Source: Paraburkholderia agricolaris
GTDB taxonomy: Bacteria > Pseudomonadota > Gammaproteobacteria > Burkholderiales > Burkholderiaceae
Length of the DNA: 64,000 nt
NCBI RefSeq assembly: GCF_009455635.1
Contig: NZ_QPER01000001.1
Span: 310,001-374,000, forward strand
Direction of reading: 5' to 3'
Made by a program: the position numbers and the translations under genes. Shown in pieces: positions 16,963 through 24,927 of the stretch (positions are counted from its first letter, which is position 1; every line of letters starts with the position of its first letter). The notes below the pieces were generated by a model. That model did no database searches. It worked only from the letters and a program-made list of their open reading frames with translations, and was not told where the DNA came from.

Positions 16963-18960
16963 ATGAAAGCGTCCGCGCACCGTGATCCCGCGCCGTCGGC
17001 CGAGGAAGCTCGCGCCGGCGGCGCGCCGCCTTATGCCACAATATCCGATCCACACCGATCGGGAATTGCCAACGTGACGCGCCGCCTGCTGATCCTCTTC
17101 GCGCTCGTCGCCGGGCTCGTGGCGGCGTGCGGGCTCACGTACAGCATTGCGTGGCAAAGCGGCATCGACAACTTGCGGCACAACGCCGCGGTACGGGTCG
17201 ATCGCACCACGAGCGCGCTGAAAAGCACGCTCGAGCGTTACGAATCGCTGCCTTATTTGCTGGCCGAACATCCCATCGTGCAGGACGTGCTGGTCAATCC
17301 CACTCCTGCCAACGTCCAGCGCGCCAATCTCTATCTCGAAGACCTCAACCGCCACGCGCGGGCAACGGTCACCTACATCATTCCGCTCGACGGCTATTGC
17401 GTCGCCGCGAGCAACTGGCACGGGCCGGGCAGCTTCATCGGCGCGGGCTATCAATTCCGGCCATATTTTCTCGATGCGGTGAAGGGCGGCGTGGGTCGCT
17501 TCTTCGGTATCGGCACGATTTCGCAGGCGCCGGGTTATTACATCTCGCAGCCGGTGCGGCGCGACGGCAGGATCGTCGGCGTGGCGGTCGTCAAACTCGA
17601 TCTCGAATGGTTTCAGGGCGCGGATGCGTCCGAGCCGCTGGTGGTTACCGACGACCACGGCGTGATCTTTTTGTCGTCGGTGCCGGCGTGGAAATATCAC
17701 ACGATCCGGCCGTTGTCGGGACAGGTCGCCGATTCGATCTATCAGGCGCGCCAGTACGCGCAACAGCCGATTGCGCCACTGCCGGTGACGATCGAGCGCA
17801 CGCTCGAAGGCAATGCGCAGATCGTGCGCATCGGCGGCGGCCGTTATGCGCCGCGCTATCTGGCGTCGCGGCGCGGCATGGGTGAGCCGGACTGGCATCT
17901 GATCACAATGTCGCCCGTCAATCCGGTCGACGCCGACGCGCGCAACGCGACTATCGTTACCGGTTTCGGATATGTGTCGCTGGTCCTGCTCGCGTTCTAC
18001 TGGAGAATGCGCCGCGCCCGTGTGCGCGAAGTGATGCGTAGCCGTTCCCTGCTGCAAAAGGCCTATGCGGAATTGAACCAGCGCGTGGCCGAGCGCACCG
18101 CGGATCTCTCGCAGGCGAACGAACAGTTGCAGAAGGAAGTGGCCGAGCGGACGCGCGCCGAACAGGAGTTGCGCGCGGCGCACGATGAGCTGATCCAGGC
18201 GAGCAAGCTCGCCGCGTTGGGTCAGATGGCGGCCGGCATTACGCATGAATTGAATCAGCCACTTGCGGCGCTGCGCGGTTTCTCCGACAACACGCGGGTG
18301 CTGCTCGAGCGCGGTGACCAGGCTTCGGCGCGCGAGAATCTCGAAGCGATCGCGGCGCTTACCGAACGCATGGGCAAGATCACCAATCAGTTGAAGCTGT
18401 TCGTCGGGCGCGCCCGGCCGCGTAGCGCGCGTGCGCCGATCATGCGAGCGTTGCGCAACGTCGTTGCGCTGCTGCAAAAACGCCTGCAAGGCGTCGACGT
18501 CGAACTCGTGTTGCTCGATGCCGACACTGGCGTGCGTACATCGCTGAATCTGGCCGACGACCATCCCGATCTGATCGCCCATTGCGACGATCTGCGGCTC
18601 GAACAGGTGCTGATCAATCTGCTCGGCAACGCGCTCGACGCGACGGCGGGAATGGCACCCCCGCGCATCTGGATCGAGGTTGAAGCCACGGAGTCGAGCG
18701 TTTCGTTCGCGGTGCGCGACAACGGCCCCGGCATTCCCGACGACGTGCTGCCGCGTCTGTTCGAACCATTTTTCACGACGAAGGAAATGGGCCAGGGGCT
18801 GGGACTCGGTCTCGCGATTTCATCGTCGATTGCGCGCGACTGCGGCGGCACGCTGGTAGCGGGCAACGCGCCGGACGGCGGTGCATTATTCGTGTTGACG
18901 CTGCGCCGCGCGCGCGTGCAGACGAGCCATACTTCGGATCCGCTTATCGCCGGTTCCTGA
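16963..18960 (+). CDS. dctB: C4-dicarboxylate sensor histidine kinase DctB
   Basis: A 665-residue membrane kinase. Helix 1 (about 41-63) and helix 2 (about 328-346) bracket a periplasmic double-Cache sensor domain (YIIPLDGYCVAASNW, YQFRPYFLDAVKGG, GYYISQPV), which binds dicarboxylates in known DctB proteins. A coiled coil (about 360-410) leads to the HisKA domain with phospho-acceptor H428 in GITHELNQPLAAL, then the ATPase domain with the N box (LINLLGNALDAT) and G boxes (DNGPGIPDDV, GLGLGLAIS). It phosphorylates DctD, encoded 16 bp downstream. Confidence 0.95.
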   Translation: MKASAHRDPAPSAEEARAGGAPPYATISDPHRSGIANVTRRLLILFALVAGLVAACGLTYSIAWQSGIDNLRHNAAVRVDRTTSALKSTLERYESLPYLLAEHPIVQDVLVNPTPANVQRANLYLEDLNRHARATVTYIIPLDGYCVAASNWHGPGSFIGAGYQFRPYFLDAVKGGVGRFFGIGTISQAPGYYISQPVRRDGRIVGVAVVKLDLEWFQGADASEPLVVTDDHGVIFLSSVPAWKYHTIRPLSGQVADSIYQARQYAQQPIAPLPVTIERTLEGNAQIVRIGGGRYAPRYLASRRGMGEPDWHLITMSPVNPVDADARNATIVTGFGYVSLVLLAFYWRMRRARVREVMRSRSLLQKAYAELNQRVAERTADLSQANEQLQKEVAERTRAEQELRAAHDELIQASKLAALGQMAAGITHELNQPLAALRGFSDNTRVLLERGDQASARENLEAIAALTERMGKITNQLKLFVGRARPRSARAPIMRALRNVVALLQKRLQGVDVELVLLDADTGVRTSLNLADDHPDLIAHCDDLRLEQVLINLLGNALDATAGMAPPRIWIEVEATESSVSFAVRDNGPGIPDDVLPRLFEPFFTTKEMGQGLGLGLAISSSIARDCGGTLVAGNAPDGGALFVLTLRRARVQTSHTSDPLIAGS

Positions 18961-18976
18961 ATCAAATGAGAACGAC

Positions 18977-20329
18977 ATGCTGAACCACGGCCTGCAAGTG
19001 CTGTACATCGAAGACGACGAACTGGTGCGCCGCGCCAGCGTGCAGAGTTTGCAACTCGCGGGCTTCGACGTGATCGGCCATGCGTCGGCGGAATCCGCGG
19101 CGAAAATGATTAGCGCGGATTTCTCCGGGGTGATCGTCAGCGATATTCGCTTGCCTGGCGCAAGCGGTCTTGAGCTGCTCGCGCAGTGCCACGAGCGTGC
19201 GCCCGACGTGCCGGTGATTCTGGTTACCGGTCACGGCGATATTTCGATGGCCGTGCAGGCGATGCGCGACGGCGCGTATGACTTCATCGAAAAGCCGTTC
19301 GCCTCCGAGCGTCTGATCGAAACCGTACGGCGTGCGCTGGAGCGCCGCAAGCTGGTGCTTGAGAATCTCGCGTTGCGCCGTGAACTGGCCGGGCAGAACT
19401 CGGTGGCGCCGCGCATCATTGGCCGTAGTCCGGCGATCGAGCAGGTGCGCCGGCTGATCGCGAATATCGCGCCGACCGACGCGTCAGTGCTGATCAACGG
19501 CGACACCGGTGCGGGCAAGGAGTTGATCGCGCGCAGTCTGCATGAACTGTCGCCACGGCGGGACAAACCGTTTATCGCGGTGAACTGCGGCGCGCTGCCG
19601 GAGCAGATGTTCGAGTCGGAAATGTTCGGCTACGAACCCGGCGCATTCACCGGTGCGGCCAAACGCCGGATCGGCAAGCTCGAACATGCTTCGGGCGGCA
19701 CGTTGTTCCTCGACGAAATCGAAAGTATGCCGCTCGCGTTGCAGGTCAAGTTGCTGCGCGTATTGCAGGACGGCGTGCTGGAACGGCTCGGTTCGAATCA
19801 GCCGATTCGCGTGAATTGCCGCGTGGTGGCAGCCGCGAAGGGCGACATGGCTGAGCATGTCGCGGACGGTTCGTTTCGTCGCGATTTGCTGTACCGGTTG
19901 AACGTGGTGACGATCGCGCTGCCGCCTTTGGGTGAGCGGCGCGAAGACATCGTGCCGTTGTTCGAACACTTTCTGCTGGATGCCGCGGTGCGTTATCAAC
20001 GCCCCGCGCCGATTCTCACAGACCGGCAGCGCGCGAGCCTGATGCAGCGCGACTGGCCGGGCAATGTGCGCGAACTGCGCAATGCCGCCGACCGTTTCGT
20101 GCTCGGTGTGGCCGACGATCCAGTCATGTCTTTCGCCGACGATAGCGTAGCGGCGCAACCGCTAAAGGAACGTGTCGAGCAATTCGAGCGGGCGGTGATC
20201 GCGGAGGCGTTGGAGCAGGCCGGCGGCGTCGTCGCGCTGGCGGCGGACAAGCTGCAGCTTGGGAAGGCGACGCTCTACGAGAAGATCAAACGATATGGCC
20301 TTGCGGCCAAGGGAGAAGGGGAGCGCTGA
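18977..20329 (+). CDS. dctD: Sigma-54-dependent response regulator DctD
   Basis: A 450-residue NtrC-family activator. The receiver domain carries phospho-acceptor D56 (IVSDIRLPGASG) and the acidic pocket EDDE at 12-15. The AAA+ domain has Walker A GDTGAGKE (175-182), the sigma-54 contact loop GAFTGA (222-227) and the arginine-rich RRDLLYRLNV segment. A Fis-type HTH closes the protein (VVALAADKLQLGKATLYEKI). The likely target is the dctA promoter, with palindromic sites at 15283-15363. It is cotranscribed with dctB. Confidence 0.95.
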   Translation: MLNHGLQVLYIEDDELVRRASVQSLQLAGFDVIGHASAESAAKMISADFSGVIVSDIRLPGASGLELLAQCHERAPDVPVILVTGHGDISMAVQAMRDGAYDFIEKPFASERLIETVRRALERRKLVLENLALRRELAGQNSVAPRIIGRSPAIEQVRRLIANIAPTDASVLINGDTGAGKELIARSLHELSPRRDKPFIAVNCGALPEQMFESEMFGYEPGAFTGAAKRRIGKLEHASGGTLFLDEIESMPLALQVKLLRVLQDGVLERLGSNQPIRVNCRVVAAAKGDMAEHVADGSFRRDLLYRLNVVTIALPPLGERREDIVPLFEHFLLDAAVRYQRPAPILTDRQRASLMQRDWPGNVRELRNAADRFVLGVADDPVMSFADDSVAAQPLKERVEQFERAVIAEALEQAGGVVALAADKLQLGKATLYEKIKRYGLAAKGEGER

Positions 20330-20415
20330 GGATTTGATGCGCCGGCGGCGAACTGCGGCGCCGGCGTGTTTGAATCAGGATGCTTTGCTTCAGGTGTTGC
20401 GCGATTGCGCAGCAA

Positions 20416-20946
20416 TCAGGCCGCGTTCAGCGCTTTTTCCAGCAACTGGTCGAGTTCCGCGAATTGCGGCTCGCCGACGTAGCGCTTCAGGATCTTGCCG
20501 TCCTTGTCGACCAGGAAGGTGGTCGGCGTGAGCTGGACGTTGCCGAACTGCTTGGCGGCCGAGCCGTCGTCCATGGCGACCTTGAACGGCAACTGGCGGG
20601 TTTGCGTGTAGTTGGTCACGTACATCGGCGCGTCGTAATTCATTGCGACGGCGACGAACTCGAGCCCTTTGCCCTTGAAGCGGTTATAGGTCTGGACCAT
20701 CTGCGGCATTTCCTTCATGCAGGTGTCGCAGCTGGTTGCCCAGAAGTTGACCAGGTAGACCTTGCCTTTCAGGTCGGCGGTCGAGATTTTCTGGCCCGAC
20801 AACAACGTGAAGGTCGCATCAGGCACGCGTTGCTGGCCGGCGAACGCAAGATAGCCGGCAGTCGCAAGCGCGATAGCCACGACGGCGATGATGATGGCGC
20901 GAATCGGATTCGCGCGCCGTGTGGCGGTGGACGGGGTGGAGCTCAT
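20416..20946 (-). CDS. TlpA-family thioredoxin-like protein, membrane anchored
   Basis: A 176-residue protein with an N-terminal anchor helix (about 15-36) and a periplasmic thioredoxin fold. The redox motif is WATSCDTC (C73, C76), and the cis-proline region reads VQLTPTTFLVDKDGKI. It resembles TlpA/ResA proteins that reduce disulfides for cytochrome c or oxidase assembly. The frame is open far upstream to 21390, but ATG 20946 starts the recognisable protein. It is convergent with dctD and divergent from a lipoprotein gene. Confidence 0.88.
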   Translation of the reverse strand: MSSTPSTATRRANPIRAIIIAVVAIALATAGYLAFAGQQRVPDATFTLLSGQKISTADLKGKVYLVNFWATSCDTCMKEMPQMVQTYNRFKGKGLEFVAVAMNYDAPMYVTNYTQTRQLPFKVAMDDGSAAKQFGNVQLTPTTFLVDKDGKILKRYVGEPQFAELDQLLEKALNAA

Positions 20947-21157
20947 GTACGGAACCTCGAAAGTCGCGCGGAACGCGCGGGACAGTGCGTTGGTTTGGGA
21001 CTGCATTTGGACCTGTGCTTTTGGACCCGCGTTGGGACGATTAAATCCGTTGCGGCCAAGCGTCGCTATTGTAGCCCCATTCCGGCTGCGCGGCAGTGGG
21101 CGGCCCGGGAGGGGATAATAGGACTTTACGTTCCTGTCAGCCTGATCTTCTGTCCCC

Positions 21158-21826
21158 ATGCTCCGAACTGCATTTCGCTTCCTCGCCCGAATCTCGACAA
21201 CCCCGTTTGACCGTCCCGTCAGCCGTTCTGCAGATTTCTCCGTGACCGATGGCCGCCCGGCCGGCGGCGTTTCCCGCTTACAGCGGGCGCGCACCGTACT
21301 CGGCACGCTGGCTTGCGCACTGGCATTAGGCGGAGCGTTGAGCGCGTGTTCGCCGACCTTCGACTGGCGCACCATCATGAATAACGACAACGGCTATACG
21401 GTTGACCTGCCGGCCAAGCCAGGCAACGATCAGCGCGTGATCCAGATCGATGGCAAGCCCATGCAGATGGCGATGCAAACCGCCGAAGCCGGCGACGCCG
21501 TGTTCGCGGTAGGCACCGTGATGCTGCCGAGCGACGACGCGGCGACACAGCGCGCCGCCCTCGAGTTCCTGCGCACCGGTCTCGCCCGCAACGTCGGCGC
21601 CGCGCCGGATGCGCACGCGGTGCAAATCCCGCTTGCTGCCGGTGGTCAAGTGCTGGGTCTGGAAATGAAGCTGACCGGCGAGGCGGGTTCGCAGCACGAA
21701 ACGCGCACAGTCTATGCACGGCTGGTGGCACGTGGGCGGCATGTCTATCAGGCTGCGATCATCGCGTCCAAGCCCCTGCAGCAGGAGCAGGTCGATCAGT
21801 TTTTTTCGTCGTTCCAACTCTACTGA
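21158..21826 (+). CDS. Putative lipoprotein of unknown function
   Basis: A 222-residue frame with a lipobox ALGGALSAC near residue 64, preceded by a hydrophobic stretch (VLGTLACALALGGAL) and basic residues. The real start may be the in-frame GTG at 21242, which would give a normal-length lipoprotein signal; no good ribosome-binding site decides it. The mature part begins SPTFDWRTI and contains GYTVDLPAKPG, with an alternating beta pattern ending DQFFSSFQLY. This looks like a conserved Burkholderia envelope protein, but I do not recognise a named family. Confidence 0.75.
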   Translation: MLRTAFRFLARISTTPFDRPVSRSADFSVTDGRPAGGVSRLQRARTVLGTLACALALGGALSACSPTFDWRTIMNNDNGYTVDLPAKPGNDQRVIQIDGKPMQMAMQTAEAGDAVFAVGTVMLPSDDAATQRAALEFLRTGLARNVGAAPDAHAVQIPLAAGGQVLGLEMKLTGEAGSQHETRTVYARLVARGRHVYQAAIIASKPLQQEQVDQFFSSFQLY

Positions 21827-21863
21827 AACCGCAGTTCCGGCCGAGTCGCGCGTGAGAAGATCG

Positions 21864-22129
21864 TTGTGCACAGTGAAAGTTCCTTCGTAGCATCGCGCGC
21901 TAATACTCGGTTTACGTTGAAGTTTTCCGATTACCCACAGGCGCTGTGGATAACTCTGTTGAGAACTTCGCGTTTTTTGCCGCAGAGGCCCATCCCACGG
22001 GCATCCGGTCAGGTTTTGCCTGCTCTGGGCGTTCGAAATAACTCAATTAAATCAATGCCTTTTGGGTGCATGCTTGCGTGTGCCTTTCAGATGTTTCCAG
22101 ATTTGTCTAAAGCGCGAACATGTGCATAA
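21864..22129. other. Cluster of DnaA-box-like sequences in a convergent intergenic region
   Basis: TTACCCACA (21931-21939) and TGTGGATAA (21945-21953) form an inverted pair five bp apart. The second is a perfect reverse copy of the DnaA box TTATCCACA and the first differs by one base. TGTGCATAA (22121-22129, reverse of TTATGCACA) fits TTATNCACA, and TTGTGCACA (21864-21872) differs from it at one position. An AT-rich stretch with an IHF-like AATCAA-N4-TTT lies at 22036-22063. The 331-bp gap 21827-22157 lies between two 3' gene ends, so promoter use for the flanking genes is unlikely. No gene is seen in it. Confidence 0.55.
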
Positions 22130-22157
22130 GTCAAGTCTTGACAGCCGATTTTTCGCC

Positions 22158-23777
22158 TTATACCGACCCAAAAGCCCGGCGATATTGAACGGCTTCACCG
22201 ATCTGATTCGCGCCCGGCATGGCGGTGCCGGCCAGATCGGCAATGGTCCGCGCCACCTTCAGGACTCTGTAGTGAGCCCGCGCTGACCAGCCGAAGCGTT
22301 CTCCGGCCTGACGCAGTAAAGCTTCACCGGCTGCGTCGGGGCGGCAAACCTCGTCCACTTCCCGTCCACCCAGTTCCCGATTGGTTTTGCCTTGCCGCGT
22401 GAGTTGCCGCTCGCGAGCCGCATTCACCCGCAGTGCGATCGTCGCACTGGATTCACTGGCGGCCGTGGAACGTGCCGCCAACTCCGCTGGCGTCAGCGCG
22501 GGAATTTCCAGCTGAATGTCGATCCGGTCGAGCAGCGGCCCGGACAGCTTGCGTAGATAACGCGCCGCGATCTCCGGCGTGCAACGGCAGCGCCCGTTGG
22601 GGTCGCCGCGCCATCCGCATGGACACGGGTTCATCGCGGCGATCAACTGGCAGGCGGCCGGAAAGTCCGCTTGCCAGGCGGCGCGCGAAATGGTGATACG
22701 GCCGGCTTCAAGGGGTTCGCGCAAAGTTTCCAGCACATGACGGTCGAACTCCGGCAACTCGTCCAGAAACAGCACACCGAGGTGCGCCAAGGTGATCTCG
22801 CCGGGTTGCGGTGGGTTGCGCCCGCCGACCAGCGCCGGTGCGCTCGACGAATGATGAGGCGCGCGAAACGGCCGTTGCCTCCATTGCGAAGGCTTAAAAC
22901 CCGCCCGGCTGGCGGACAGCAACGCCGCCGAGCTGAGCGCTTCGGCATCGGTCATGGCGGGGAGCAGGCCTGGCAGACGAGCGGCAAGCATCGATTTGCC
23001 CGCGCCGGGCGGCCCGACCAGCAAGACGTGGTGCCCACCGGCCGCAGCGACTTCAAGTGCGCGGCGCGCGCCACGCTGGCCGATCACGTCCTTCATGTCT
23101 GGAAAAGCGGCGGGGGCGTTCTCGCTGAGGTCGGGTGCGGCGACCGGGTAGAGCCGGGCGTCGGGCGCGCCGGCAAGATGCGCGCACAGCGACGGCAGAT
23201 CGGAGGCGCCATAGACATCGACCCCAGGCACAAGGGCTGCCTCGGCCGCACTTGCAGCAGGCAAATAGAGCTGTGGTGTGTGCTGAACGGACGACGTGGA
23301 GCTTGTCTCCTCGCCGGCCGAAGTGAACGCTGACGTACAAGCACCATGGGAAGCGCCGCCGAAGCCATCGTGGGACGCAGCGCTGCGGGCCGTCCCGCAG
23401 GCCATCGCGAAAGCCCCCCGCATTGGCCGGAGCGCACCGGTCAGCGACAGCTCGCCGGCGAACTCACGGTGTAGCAGGGACTCGGGTGGAATCTGCCCGC
23501 TCGCCGCCAGAATGCCTAAAGCGATCGGCAGATCGAAGCGTCCGGACTCCTTTGGCAAATCGGCGGGCGCGAGATTGACGGTGATACGCCGCACAGGGAA
23601 ATCGAAGCTGCAGTTCTGCAGCGCCGCGCGTACACGCTCACGGCTTTCGCGCACTTCCAGATCGGGGAGGCCGACGATCGAAAAAGAGGGTAATCCGTTC
23701 GCGAGGTGAACCTCGACGGTTACTTCGGGCGCGCGGCCAGAGGCCGGCGCGCGACTGCGCACCACGGCAAGCGACAT
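22158..23777 (-). CDS. comM: ComM/YifB-family Mg-chelatase-like AAA+ ATPase
   Basis: A 539-residue protein with an N-terminal Lon-protease-like fold (MSLAVVRSRA...NGLPSFSIVGLPDLEVRESRER), a central Mg-chelatase AAA+ domain with Walker A GPPGAGKS (255-262), FLDELPEF as Walker B, and a C-terminal chelatase segment (YRVLKVARTIADLAG). In naturally competent bacteria ComM is a hexameric helicase that extends branch migration during recombination of incoming DNA. The protein is about 30 residues longer than E. coli YifB because of a Ser/Thr/Ala-rich insertion around residues 128-168. It is likely a single gene. Confidence 0.92.
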   Translation of the reverse strand: MSLAVVRSRAPASGRAPEVTVEVHLANGLPSFSIVGLPDLEVRESRERVRAALQNCSFDFPVRRITVNLAPADLPKESGRFDLPIALGILAASGQIPPESLLHREFAGELSLTGALRPMRGAFAMACGTARSAASHDGFGGASHGACTSAFTSAGEETSSTSSVQHTPQLYLPAASAAEAALVPGVDVYGASDLPSLCAHLAGAPDARLYPVAAPDLSENAPAAFPDMKDVIGQRGARRALEVAAAGGHHVLLVGPPGAGKSMLAARLPGLLPAMTDAEALSSAALLSASRAGFKPSQWRQRPFRAPHHSSSAPALVGGRNPPQPGEITLAHLGVLFLDELPEFDRHVLETLREPLEAGRITISRAAWQADFPAACQLIAAMNPCPCGWRGDPNGRCRCTPEIAARYLRKLSGPLLDRIDIQLEIPALTPAELAARSTAASESSATIALRVNAARERQLTRQGKTNRELGGREVDEVCRPDAAGEALLRQAGERFGWSARAHYRVLKVARTIADLAGTAMPGANQIGEAVQYRRAFGSV

Positions 23778-23897
23778 GTTTTCTCCCGTCGGACGGCGCG
23801 CGCAGGCGCGCGAGAGTCCCCTAAAACGCTGATGACGTCACGGCTCGCTTGCCAGTGATGTGCAGCACTGCGCAGCTAAAGCGCTGCGAGCAAAGCT

Positions 23898-24155
23898 TCA
23901 GGACGTTTGCGTCGTGACCGGCAGCTTCTGCTCGAGTTCGGCGACGCGGCGCTCCAATTCTTCGAGGCGCGCGCGGGTGCGTACCAGCACCTGGGTTTGC
24001 GTATCGAATTCCTCACGCGTGACCAGGTCGAGCTTGGAAAAGCCCTGCGACAGCATCGCTTTCACGTTGCGTTCGACATCTTTGGCCGGCGAGTTCTTGA
24101 ACAGCTCGCTCATGCGAGCCTGCAAATCGTTAAAGACATCGTTCGGTTGTTTCAT
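23898..24155 (-). CDS. ubiK: Ubiquinone biosynthesis accessory factor UbiK (BMFP)
   Basis: An 85-residue protein of the BMFP/UbiK family, formerly DUF526. It begins MKQPNDVFNDLQARMSELFK, has an amphipathic N-terminal helix and ends in a coiled coil (RARLEELERRVAELEQKL). UbiK helps assemble the aerobic ubiquinone-synthesis complex through UbiJ and lipids. The ATG at 24155 follows AAGGGGAA; an upstream in-frame ATG at 24176 lacks a site. It is divergent from glnK. Confidence 0.9.
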   Translation of the reverse strand: MKQPNDVFNDLQARMSELFKNSPAKDVERNVKAMLSQGFSKLDLVTREEFDTQTQVLVRTRARLEELERRVAELEQKLPVTTQTS

Positions 24156-24416
24156 GGTGTTCCCCTTGATGCACAAAAAATGTGCATGTTTCGTTACGTC
24201 TGTGCTTTGGTCCGGCGAATGGTTCGTCTTGGTGCATGACCGGTTACCCGCCGCTGCCGCGTGAGCCCGTTTGGTGCGCGCTCAAACGTTAAATGCCTTC
24301 GAACACTCTAGCAACGATCCATACGCCGCGCCACCGTGCCCCGCCAACGTTGGCCGTTCAGCCAGGGCCGCTTGGGCCCCTTTCGCAGCGAGCCCCGGAC
24401 GAAGTCTGACACAACA

Positions 24417-24432
24417 TGGCATGCGAGTTGCT
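24417..24432 (+). promoter_or_regulatory. Sigma-54 promoter of glnK-amtB
   Basis: TGGCATGCGAGTTGCT has GG and GC separated by exactly 10 bases and fits the -24/-12 consensus. It lies 120 bp upstream of glnK, whose expression in proteobacteria is normally NtrC/sigma-54 dependent. TGGTGC half-sites occur upstream at about 24232 and 24272, but I could not pair them into full NtrC sites. The 396-bp gap 24156-24551 contains no gene. Confidence 0.8.
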
Positions 24433-24506
24433 GTTACTGCCCCGCGCGCACTGCCGGGTGCTTTTACCGGCATCGGAACGAGACCACGCGAACGGGTTAC
24501 AGGTAA

Positions 24507-24890
<384 letters not shown>

Positions 24891-24927
24891 CAACAAAAGA
24901 TAGCGACACAGATAGCGACAAGAGGAA

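Noticed and set aside
15568-18582. A 1004-codon open frame on the minus strand
   Set aside because: It is antisense to dctA and dctB in a high-GC genome with strong third-position bias. Its composition is His/Arg/Asp/Gln-rich and resembles no family.
21827-22157. The possibility that the DnaA-box region is the chromosome origin
   Set aside because: No dnaA, dnaN, gyrB, rnpA, parA or gidA gene is near, and only four box-like words were found. It is kept as a DnaA-binding candidate only.
22136-22260. A possible tRNA or small RNA near the comM end
   Set aside because: No cloverleaf or TTCGA-type T-loop arrangement could be drawn; the sequence is coding on the minus strand from 22158.
24232-24277. 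TGGTGC words as NtrC sites for glnK
   Set aside because: The matching GCAC half-sites at proper spacing are absent.
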